A DNA stretch of 64,000 bases from Oreocharis arfaki (lineage: Eukaryota > Chordata > Aves > Passeriformes > Paramythiidae): the NCBI GenBank assembly GCA_013398015.1, contig VZRR01011376.1, positions 295,133 through 359,132 of the forward strand, in the 5' to 3' direction. A program made the translations under genes and the position numbers. Positions 1 to 10,900 of this stretch are shown here, piece by piece; the first letter of the stretch is position 1; every line of letters starts with the position of its first letter. The notes under the pieces were generated by a model that was not told the origin of the DNA, made no database searches, and was given only the letters and a program-made list of their open reading frames with translations.

Positions 1-378
1 GCTTACCACCAGCAGGCAGATATTTGTTCAGCCACCTCCTGGGAAAGGAAAGAGGGCCTCAGCACACACAATAAATGGGTACTTGGGAAGACAAACACTA
101 TAGCCATGAACATCTTGCTTCCCTCCCCCATTCCATGAGAATGTTACATGGTATGGAAAATTTCTGGCGAGTTCAGGCCAGCTGTTCTGGCTGTGACCCT
201 TCCCAGCCTACTCACTGGGTGTGGGAAAAAAGCACCTTGTTGTTGCACTGGCATTGCTCAGCAACAGCCAAAACACTGGTGTGTTATCAACACGGTTTTA
301 TTCATAAATCCAGGACACAGCACCATACAGGCTGCTATAAAGAAAACTACATTAATGCCTGCCAGACCTTGTACAACT
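1..378 (-). mobile_element. Avian ERVL-type LTR fragment
   Basis: Read on the minus strand, this matches the abundant bird LTR pattern I recall: a TTTCTTTATAGCAGCCTG-like start, GTGTTGATAACACACCAGTG, GTGAGTAGGCTGGGAAGGG, then CATGGCTATAGTG and TTGTCTTCCCAAGTACCCAT. It is cut by the window edge. It carries no coding region; the roughly 100-aa ORFs crossing it are chance. Confidence 0.75.
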
Positions 379-539
379 GATCATAAAAATTTTAAATATA
401 CTTTCACAAGATATTTTGCAGTTACCCCTAAATCTCTCATAACCCTTTAAGAAGCTGAAGGCAGGTAAATCATTGCAAGTCATTGTATATTCAGTTCATG
501 AGGTGAATGTCTTTTCAAGAAGGCCAACAGAGCAAACAC

Positions 540-1190
540 CAACTCAATACCCGATGCTCGCTCGGGGTCGCCCGGATCGGGCGGCGTCAGTGGCCGGCCG
601 CAGCCCTCAGAGGCTGACAGCCTCAGGGAGCAAACCCAAGCCCACGCTGCACACCCTGCAGCTCCGAGAGCAGCACCTGGCCCAAGCTACAGGGGGCGAG
701 TAGTGAGCTGGCCGAGGCACAGAAGCAGAAGGAGAGCTGCTGTGTGCTTTTCCGGGCGGTTTATTAGGAGAACAGGGACAGGCGCCTAAGCGGAGCAGCG
801 ACAGAAGCCGAAAATTAAGGGATGACAGGGGGTTTTATACAGGAAAGGACAGAGGCAGAGAAAACTTGAAGAACCAATGGCAGGGGAAGACAGGGGAGGA
901 GGGAAGGGTACAACAACAAATGGGATATAAGGAAGGGAGGATACAATAAATTGACAATTCAACAAACCAATGAAGCGTCGAACAGCCAAGAATTTTCCAG
1001 AGCTTAATACATAGTAATAAAACTTATGAATATGCATAACTGTAACTTAGTAATACGACATAATGTTCAACAACCAATAAGAAGGGAAAGTTTTAAACTT
1101 GTTGGAAAGAAAGAATGGAGGCTTACCATAACTGGAAAAGTATATTAAACCTGGACCTCGCCCCACCACTTTTGGTCACTAGTTTGGATG
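540..1190 (-). mobile_element. Solo-like retroviral LTR
   Basis: On the minus strand it has U3-R-U5 organisation: ATTGG (inverted CCAAT) motifs, a TATAAA at 833-838, an AATAAA at 760-765, and a GC-rich segment behind it (540-750) with several CpGs, in contrast to the AT-rich flanks. No gag, pol or env sequence adjoins it, so it looks like a solo LTR. The ends are approximate: I could not fix the TG...CA borders or a target duplication. It lies about 550 bp beyond the WDR64 poly(A) signals, in the same orientation. Confidence 0.7.
833..838 (-). promoter_or_regulatory. LTR TATA box
   Basis: TATAAA on the minus strand, preceded by three ATTGG motifs (near 877, 966 and 1074) and followed about 70 bp later by AATAAA, the usual spacing in an LTR. 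Whether it is still active is unknown. Confidence 0.55.
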
Positions 1191-1729
1191 TTTTGCTCCT
1201 GGTGGAGCTGAGCGACCACCACGAATACCAGTGATATAGAAAACCTGCTATTTTCCCCAAAATAGTAGGTAATAATATCCCTAGTTATATGCATTATCCT
1301 AACTACTCACTAAGGTGAGACACTTGGCACTATTTGTACGTTTAGCCAAAGGATGAAAATGTATTCTGTGCTCTGTGTCATGTTGTGACATTGTCCTGGA
1401 ATGCTGAAATGTGAGAAAAGATTTGTGGAATCATGATGGATAATTAATTGGATAAGGGCTCAGCAGTCACTTTTCTGGCTTAAGGGATGAACACACTCTT
1501 TGAAAGCATAAGCAAGGAACTAACATATTAGTTATTAGCTAACAGGGCATATTAACTCTTTGTTGAGTATATGATTAATCTGGCAGGAAAAAAAGCAGTG
1601 TAATATTCAATATACAAAAGATCGAACGGGACAAATTGAAGCAGAGAGGAAACTGGTGGTTTTGACGTACAGCAAATATACATTAAGTCAAACGGGCTTT
1701 TCCATATCTAGTTATAATCATACACTGGC

Positions 1730-1745
1730 TTTATTAGAATTTATT
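1730..1745 (-). terminator. Candidate WDR64 poly(A) signals
   Basis: Two AATAAA hexamers on the minus strand, at 1730-1735 and 1740-1745, about 150 bp after the stop. They are the nearest full signals beyond the one overlapping the stop. The 3' UTR would then be about 170 nt. The cleavage site cannot be fixed from sequence. Confidence 0.5.
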
Positions 1746-1891
1746 CTCTGCATGAAGGATTGGAGTAGAAGTAAAGATTTGTTTTCTATATGTTCTACTT
1801 AATAATGAAATGGATTTAAATATAATTGAAAAAAAAACAGAGAAAAAACAATAAATCTGATAATCCACTTTAATGAAGATGGAAACTACAT

Positions 1892-1999
1892 TTATTGGTC
1901 TTGACTCAAGTCTTCAATGGAATCTGTATCCATTTCCCGTCCCTTAGGACTGGACTTCTCAACTTTCATCCTTTGAAGACCTTTAAAAAATTTCAAGAA
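1892..1999 (-). CDS. WDR64: WDR64 terminal coding exon X with TAA stop
   Basis: 108 nt, residues 902-936 plus stop: FLKFFKGLQRMKVEKSSPKG, then an acidic tail ending DLSQDQ. It aligns loosely with human SLRFLPLIGVEAQKDSS; the human tail is longer and basic. Acceptor atgttaattag. The AATAAA at 1891-1896 overlaps the last codon and the stop. Confidence 0.88.
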   Translation of the reverse strand, partial: FLKFFKGLQRMKVEKSSPKGREMDTDSIEDLSQDQ

Positions 2000-4900
2000 C
2001 TAATTAACATACTGAGGTGAATAGACCAGACTGATAGCATTTTGTAACAGCACAGACAAAAAATTTGTTTTTGTGCACATAGCTTATGGAAAACGTCTGA
2101 TTTCATTTTTTTGTAAATCCATTGCAGTGCCATTGGCTTCAGAGTAGTTGCTCCTAATTTCCCAAGGCACAAGACCCCCTGTATTTTATTTTCCTTTTCA
2201 GGAAGAAAACAAACTACAGATTTTCAAAGTACATTAATGGTCAGAAAAATAGCGTATGTGCCAACTGTTTGAACACTGTGCTCTTGAGTTTTTTCTGAGA
2301 CAATGTAATGCTGCATGTACAAGCATTAGGTCATACATATTGGAATGCAGAGTGTCCTATTGATCCCACTTAACAGGCCATCTAGGATTCCTGAGTCTTA
2401 CCCAAGTTGGTTCTCTACGCACCCTCCACAGAAAGAGGTCAGCACCTTTGCTAGGGGTGATTCTTTTCATCCTATGATACACAGGATAGACAAGCCTGTG
2501 GACTATTCTAATCTTTCTCCAGAGAATAAAAACCTAGGAAGCTTTGCTGGACAGCTTGCAGTGGATCGGATCATTAATACCCATAAAACAGTACTACCTT
2601 ACAGTGCTCAAAGCTTTGGGCAGATGGGAATTAATAGGTTTGGGGCTGGTTAAAAGAATCAAGTCCGAGCAAAACATTAATGACATGAGGTTGAACAGGA
2701 GAAGTAAATGTCTGCAATACTCACATTTCGGCATCCTCACTTCAACTGGATTCTCAAGCTTCCACCAAAGTTGGAGTTGGATAGGTAGTAATGTATATCA
2801 TGTTAGAAAATTAAATTGAAAAGCACACAATTAACAGCGGAATGTCAGAGAATGTCACTGCAATAATGTAAAAGTGCTAATGGCTTCTTATGTATGAACA
2901 TCACCAAAGAAAGTAGAAAACACTTGTGCTTACCTCATATATAGGAAGAAACGCAAATACTGAACCAGCCTCTTTGCATACAAACTCAAAAGTTTCCAAA
3001 GGTTGGATCTGACCAAGGGAAGCCAAAGTCAGTGCATTACTAGCTGAAGACAACAGGTAATGAAGACATTCTTACTACAATTGCAGGAGAAGTTTTATAT
3101 TCCCATGACTTTTAAGAGTTAAGCCAGGTAAAGATGGAGGAGCTCCACTGATGTTCAATTAGAGTTGTAGAAAGTGTATGTAATGAAATGTAACTCTCCT
3201 GGTTTCTGATTTCATGGGAACCCTGAAAGAACTATTGGATGTAACCAGGGATTCACTGTCATTCTAGTATTTTCACACATCCTTCAAGTAAACGGAAGAT
3301 ATTTAGGTTTTCTGTTGAAGCAGAGGAAAATTGTAGGAGAATTTTTTACACTTTTAAACCAGTGAATCAGTTTGTGCTACCTTCTAAACTGAAATTTGAA
3401 AATGTGAAAAATGAGAATGAAAACCACAGACATTTCTTAGATCACTCTGTGTTTTTGTTCTAGCTTGTCCATTGAATGAGAAAGATATGTAGGGTTACTT
3501 ATGGATAATTTTTAAATAAGAAATGCATCTGTATTTCCTATACATTGCACAGAACATAAATTTGTCATATACATTACCTACCTTTTCAGGAGCCAAAGCT
3601 TTGAAAAACTTGAAGCCCTGATGTCCAGCCTTTTCTGAAACTGAAGGTGACCTGGTCAGTGACTTCCACCTGTGTATACAAGACAGAAAAAATCTGAAGT
3701 TCCCATCAAAATGACAATTATGAATGCAATATTCTCATCTGGCTCCAAAATGAAACTATTTTGAACTATAAATGATTTCAAAATATAATTTCAAAATACA
3801 ACTTTTATGAAGATCTTCATAGGTGTCATGGAGTGGTTCACTAACACTTTGTCAATCCAGGTACTGGCTGTCATCTGTAGAAGGCAGGAAATCTTAATAT
3901 AAACACCATTTACAACAGTCATGTGCTAGCTCTTTGTCTGATAATGGCTTTTCAGCATTTCTTTAAGTTCAGACTAGAACACCTGGAACGTGACTTTCAT
4001 AATAAAGGTATCCTCTGCTCATATGTCTGGCTTCCAAATTTAGTCATGAGAAGAAATTATCTAGAGTGTCTGTTAGTGCAGATTAACAGTTGCCTTTATA
4101 ATCAGCAAAATAAGTCAGGTCACACAAGCTAAGGAAATGCAGAGAGAAATGTAGACTATTCCTCTATATGGTTCTATCTACCTGCTGGCATTTTTCAATA
4201 GATCTCCTGAGATGCTTGTTTAAACTGTAGGTACCTGTGCTGCTCTGATGGGTTTGTGCCTGTGTAAAAGTATGTGCACATCTGGGGAATATTTTCCCAC
4301 AGCTTTCTCCTGGACAAGCTGGCTACTCATGGCTTGGCTGGGTGCACTGTTTGCTGGGTAAAAAATGACTGGATGGCCAGGCCCAGAGACTGGTGATGAA
4401 TGGAGTTAAATCCAGCTGGCAACTAGTCACAAATGGTGTTCTCCAGGGCTTAGTGTTGGGCCCAGTTCTGTTTAATATCTTTACTGATGATCTGGATGAG
4501 GAGATCGAATGCACCCTCAGTAAATTCGCAGATCACACAAAGTTGGATGGGAATGTTGACCTGCTGGACAGTGGGCAATCTCTGCAGAGGGATCTGGACA
4601 GGCTGGACCAATGGGCTAAGGCCAGTGGCATGAGGTTCAACAAGACCAGGTGCCAGGTCTTGCCCTTAGGTCACAACAACCCCTGATGGTGCTACGGGCT
4701 GCGGACAGAGTGGCTGGAAAGCTCTCTAGTGGAAAAGGACCTGGTGGTGCTGGATGACAGGGGCTGAACATGAGCCAGAGTGTGCCCAGGTGGCCAAGAA
4801 GGCCAATAGCAGCACATAGTCACTAGCTCACTTGGTTAGAGCATGGTGCTCATAATGCTAGAATTGTGGGCTTGATCCCCATACACTACAAGGATTATAG

Positions 4901-7900
4901 AGTCTAATTCTTAAGTGAATGACCTGTATGGTCATTCACGTAAGAATTGGACTCTATAATCCTTGTAGATCCCTTCCAACTCAGAATATTCTGTGATATT
5001 CAATTTGTGATATACAAATAGTGTGGCCAGCAGAACTAGGGGTGATTGTCCCGCTATACTTGGAACTGGTAAGGCCACACCTCAAGTGCTGTGTCCAGTT
5101 CTGGGCCCCTCAGTTCAGGAAGGACATCGAGGTGCCGGAGTGTGTCTGGAGAAGGGCAACAGAGTTGGTGAAGAACCTAGAGGATAAGTCCTTTGAGGAG
5201 CAGATGGGAGAGCTGGAGTTTAGCCTGGAGAGAAAGAGGCTCAGGGGAGACCTGATTGCTCTCTACAACTACCTGAAAGGAGGCTGTAGCCAGGTGGGGA
5301 TTGGCCTCTTCTCCTCTTCTCTAGGACAAGAGCAAATGGCCTTAAGTTCCACCAGGGGAGGTTTAGATTAGACATTAGGAAAAATTTGTCTGCAGAAAGG
5401 TTGGTCACGCATGGAAACAGGCTGCCCAGGGAGGTGGTGGAGTCACCGTTTCTGAAAATGCTCAAAAGGCATCTGTATGTAGCATTTGGGGCACATGGTT
5501 TAGCAGTGAATATGATGGTCCTTGGTTAATCGTTGGACTTGATCTTAGAAATATTTTCCAACCTTAATGATTCTATGATTCTATGATTCCATGAATATAT
5601 ATCCATTAATAACACTTATACCATGATTTGTTAATTGAGATCCTAAAATGTTATCTTAGTGATGAATATCGTATGAATTACCCACTAAGCAAATTATACT
5701 AGTATCACAAAGATAAGTGACTTGACCCAAGATAGTTGTCTGCATCCTGCAAAGAACAAAGCCTAGCATCCATAAGTAACACAGCCTTTTGGATGATGGT
5801 TGGCTAGGTCTCCTTTACACGACTTGGTACAGTTAATCCAGAGAAACCAAGTCACTCTTGAGGTGACAGCACACAGAGTATGTAGAATGGAAAGACTGAA
5901 ACTTTCTTTGCATAGTGTGTGGCTGCTTTTTTTTCCCCAGTTCTCTACACAATTAAGCATTTTTCATTTTCTTGCTCTTTGTCTGTTTAGTTAATGTGTT
6001 TAAACGTATAATAGCCATTCTCCTTTACTGAAATATTTGAAGAATCCGCAAAAAGTAGTCACAGTTTGACACAGGCATGTAATTTATGGAACATTTCTTT
6101 CAGGTTAGCTGACTTAATCATAGTATCTTTGGTTCCAGAGGTTTCAAACTAGCTGCTGACTATTCAGAAGAACTACAGGGGTTAGTCCTTCAAACACAGC
6201 CAAGCACTTCTCTGTACTGATGAGTTACTGTTGTGACTGCAGTGACACTACTCATATTAGTAAGAACTCCATGGAATAATAATTACTAGCAGGATACCAA
6301 ATTAAATGGGTATCAGTAAAGCACCTTAGAGATTTTCCATTCTTCCAAGGTGTTTCGGTTCAAAGACAGCCTAAGAATGGACATGGTATATGAAATCTCA
6401 CCACTAAAGAATGCATGACTTTTTAAGCCCCGAAGTAAATTTTTTCCAGATTTGGATTGCTTTGTTAGTTAAGACACTGTGTGCATTGCCTCTGAAGATG
6501 CCTTCTTCAATATTTATGTTCACTCGTTCAATCCACTAATTAATGAACCAGAGAGTTCCAGGACTTGAAGTATGACTTAAACTAAAGGGCCAAGGCTCTC
6601 TGACTTGACTTGTAACTAACGCATACCTCTTGAGAACTCTACCTAGAAAAAAGGTTCAACACTGCTATTGAACACACATTTATGTCAGTTTCAGAATGTC
6701 ATGATCTGCAAATCCATTGCCCACGTATGTGAATGTATCCGTACACCCTAGCAAATTTAAGATGACCATTTTTTAAACTGAAAGATTAAATTAGGTTTAT
6801 TCTTCTAGAGGGATTAGTGTTTTGGTTGGAACTATTCACTCTAAGGTTTTCAACAAATTTTTGGAGATCCCAGAAATATAGCAACCTTTGGAGTTTGAAA
6901 GACAACAGGTTGCTAACCTGAACAGCATATATAATATACCACCTCCAATTAGGCTAAAAGCTGAGACAAGTATCTAGTCATCACTATTATTGAGTTCAAA
7001 CCTTGAACATCACCTAATCCTGACTGTCACCAAGTCATAAAAATGAAAAGATTTATCCATACTGGGTCAAAAACATCTTTAAAACAGATTTTTCTGAATA
7101 ACACATTGTACTGATTTTTTTCTGACCGTCAGATGAAAGATGTTTTTAAAGCATATTTTCAAAACTGTTCCCCCAATCATACATGTATGTATATGTATGA
7201 GATCTTACTTGTCTGTGTCCAGCATGAGAGGATATTTAACTTTCTTCTTTTCCATATGTTTGCTCTCCTCTTTAATTATAGCAGGAAAGTTATTAACATC
7301 AGAAGGCAAAATCAACCGACTGGTATCTGATAATTCAAACTTCCTGGCTTGTCCAAAGTAACCAAAATAATATCCAGTCATGGCATGCCAAAGCCTACAG
7401 ACATAGGAGAAGCAGTACCAAAGGACAGAAAAGAAAAATGGATATTTTTAGAAGTGGAACAGGAGTGAGACAATATCTGTGTATATTATCAAATTCTGCA
7501 GCACTGTTCTACAGTTCAGTGTGCTAGTCATAAAAAACATCAATGAGATTGTTTTTATACTTTAAATAATTTGAGAATAAAAAAAAATTCATAAGGTTGT
7601 TGTAAAAAACAGAAAACAAACAGTTCATGTTTGTATTTACGAAACTGAGGAGTAAATGTACCAAAGTCCTGAATTGTTCCTGTAGTAAAGTGCTGCCACC
7701 AGAGCAGGATCTACACAAAATTTCGTTGTTGATACTTCCAGAAAACCAAAAGAAACTCCTTCAAATGTACTTGTTAGCCAAGAAGGAATTATAGTTGTCT
7801 ATGAAGTATCTTCAAGCTTCCACGGTCTAATTGCACACACATTGATTAGATGCCATGCTTAGGATCTATGCCAATTTAACTAGTATTGAAAGCTAAAATA

Positions 7901-10900
7901 GGATTAGAACAGGAGGTAATTTTTAAAATTATGTAGCCATTATCTATGCATTCAAAGTAAAGCAAGGGCTGAGAGAAAAGGACTGTCTGCAAAAGATCTG
8001 ACTTCCTGAGAAGTGTTACATTAAAACCACCTCTTTCAGGTGCAGAACATCCAGTGTTTTATTTTATTTAAGTTCCAGCCTATATGCAAGTGTAGCAAGA
8101 AAAGGAACTTTCAAGATAGCTCAACTGATCTGCCATAGCAGTTAGTCATTTTATACCTGACTGAACCATCAATGGATGCTGTCACTACCACATTTTTCTC
8201 CTCTTCAATAAATAAGTCAACCACTTTAGTAGCATGTGCCCTCCAGCAGAGCTCCTCCTTTATTTCCTGAAGGAAAAAAAGCAGCATAACCACATTTGAG
8301 TTCTGTATCCAACCATGGTTGCTATATTAGTGGATTTATCAGCATGTCTTTCTGAAAATTAGAAGAGGTGAAAAAATAATCCCTCCATGAAACAGCCTGC
8401 AAATGGAATATGGCAGAAATACCACTCAGGGGACATGGATATGTTCACTCTTAACATAACTTCTTTGAACACAACGAAATAATGCTAACACCATTTTACT
8501 TACGTTTTTCTATTTTTTTTCACAGCATCAAGTTATTATTTTAAGCACAAAACATGATCTTTATATGCAGAAAACATTTTTATCCCTGTAGAGCTCTGAA
8601 TAATTTTTTTTTCTGTTTGTCTGGGTATACTGTACAAGTTAGGAAGGTCTGAGAGATATTTCCTTACATTTTTCTTATTTTGTGAATCTTCTAAGAATGA
8701 GGCAATGTTCCAGCGAATAATATGTCCCTCTGTTTAAGAAAGGAGAAAGCAAAACATCAGTAAGTTTCATTAGTGCTAAACCTTCTCTTGTTGCTGCCAT
8801 TTACTCTGCCAGTAGACACTGGGCAGAATGAAGCAGAGAATATAGAACTATCTTACTGTCAAGCACAGAGTAGAAATAATGGCCTGTTCATTAATACGCA
8901 GAGAAACACACATGCTACTTGTGAGCAATGTGTCATTAACTGGATAGGCTTGAAATGGAAGTAAGGTCAAGTTTTTTCTTTAAATTATATGAGTGAAAAA
9001 TAGGAGTCATCTTGTCAAGACAGGTGTCTATCGCACAGTCAAGGTACGAGAGCTTCCTGGGGATTACACTGGTTTTCAGTCCTGGTGAAATGGACAAATT
9101 TCAATTAATTGCATACATAATGAACGCTTAATGTTTTACAACCTTTTAGTGCGCTCATGTGAAACTAGAATCAAAGAACCACTTTCCTTATTGCCCACAA
9201 CTGCTGTTTCCTGACTAGGCTCCCTCTTTCCTGATGAAGTTGCCTCTTAATTCTTATTTCTACTACAAGACAGAGGAATATTTTGTGTAATTCCAACTTT
9301 CATACCAGTCACATCTGATTTCTAGGACTGTACATTTGCAAGCAAGGGAGGAGGCAGGCAGAGAAGCTGACCTTTTCCTAGCAAGGAAAAATCTGTGGCT
9401 GGAAAAGGAAATTGGCAGCAGCACTGCAGATAAAAGAGAAGAGTGTGGAAAGCACGAAAAGCAAATACACTGTCACAAACACAAAAAGGCAAAGGGAAAG
9501 TATCAAATAACTAGGTAGTAGGGTGGATACTTTTCCAAAATTAATTAAAATCCTGTTCAGTGCATTCTGCCTTTCTGAACTCATTTACTTATTTGAATCA
9601 GAGAGGAGTGGAAACTCCTCATCATTTTCAGTATAAAAGTCAAACTATTGCTCAGTTTTGAAATAAATGGGGGAAAAACTCCCTTGCTCCATCCAATTTC
9701 TGACAACATAAGAGCAGGAAGGTGGCAGAAAACAGTTCTAATATGTATTTTAAAAGAAAAGTGACACATAATGACAGACACAGAGACGGAAAATCGCCAG
9801 GGTGATTCTAAAGGTTTGAAGAAGAATTAGCCAGCAGATAAAATTTTGAACATTCTGCCAAAGGAAAGCCAGATTTTATGGCTAGCATAAAAGTTAAAAT
9901 TAAATTAAATTAAAAAATTAAAAGTCCAGCAATGAGCTGCTAGTAAAAACAAGTGCTTTTCCTATATAGCAGTGTACTGTTGGAGCCATTACTGTGCACT
10001 CCATATCAGTGTTTGAATAACAGCTCTTGGTACAGCCCAAGCTACAACTTTTTACGTAGTATTATTGCCATTGTTCTTAGCAGTAATCTTTGCCCTTGGG
10101 ATTAATACAATAATTTAAATGGAAAGTACATGCAGGGCATGTGAATGAAGAAAATTTTAATGCCTTTTATGAAAACAATTCTACTGATAACACTATAACA
10201 CTGAGCTTTAATATACTATACTTTTATAAAACAAAACACCTTTTATAATAATTTAACTATAGCTTTGATGGAAAAAATCTGGCAGCACTTGGATGTTTGT
10301 TTCCACATTTCTGGCACATTTACAGCATGATATTTTCTTGTCCTACTGACTGTCCTGAACAGAATGACTAACATGTTTACTCACTTTTACTGCCTGTCAA
10401 AAGACTTTTAGTGAAAATGTCTGTACACAATGCTGTCAGAGGACCTGAGGGATGTTCTGAAAATGGCAAAAGTTCTTTCATTAAGTTTCCCTAAAACAAA
10501 CAAACAAACAAACAAACAAATAAATAAACCCCACATATTTATCTTATAATACCTACATTAAAATATTAATTCATCAGAATTTGAGTGCCATTGATTTTAT
10601 CTATTCAACGTTACTGAGCTCATATCTATTCAGAAGGCTGCTAAGAAGGTAAATTCCTAAATCTACTGAATGACGAAGATAGCTGTGGTGTATTCTTCTG
10701 GATTGCTGTCTCTTGTACATCAAAAGGACAAGCTATTTAATTCTTCAGGCAAGTCAGTCTAGTTGTACCTACCCCTACTTCATCAGTTACCCCTCATTTA
10801 CTATGGAATAACATCAATATGCCCCTCATTTGCTATTGAAATGTTTTTTGCTGGAAATGGGCCCATGATGTCTCCTTCACCAATCTGTTTTATTTTCCAA

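Larger units (their letters stand above)
4320..5594 (+). mobile_element. CR1 LINE, 5'-truncated, interrupted by a SINE
   Basis: Plus-strand CR1 (antisense to WDR64). 4393-4686 encodes a late reverse-transcriptase stretch (GVLQGLVLGPVLFNIFTDDL, then CTLSKFADHTKL and NKTRCQVLPLGHNNP). 5021-5371 continues it (GVIVPLYLELVRPHLKCCVQ). It ends with the CR1 tail at about 5568-5594, repeated ATTCTATG units. Stops and frame changes make it dead. Bases 4812-5016 are a later SINE insertion. Confidence 0.93.

Noticed and set aside
4812..4885. tRNA-Ile-like sequence considered as a tRNA gene
   Set aside because: The acceptor stem is not completed and the sequence runs into a SINE body and CR1-like tail.
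4886..4968. Hairpin considered as a microRNA precursor or CRISPR-like repeat
   Set aside because: Both arms are SINE body sequence, which explains the palindrome; there are no spaced repeats.
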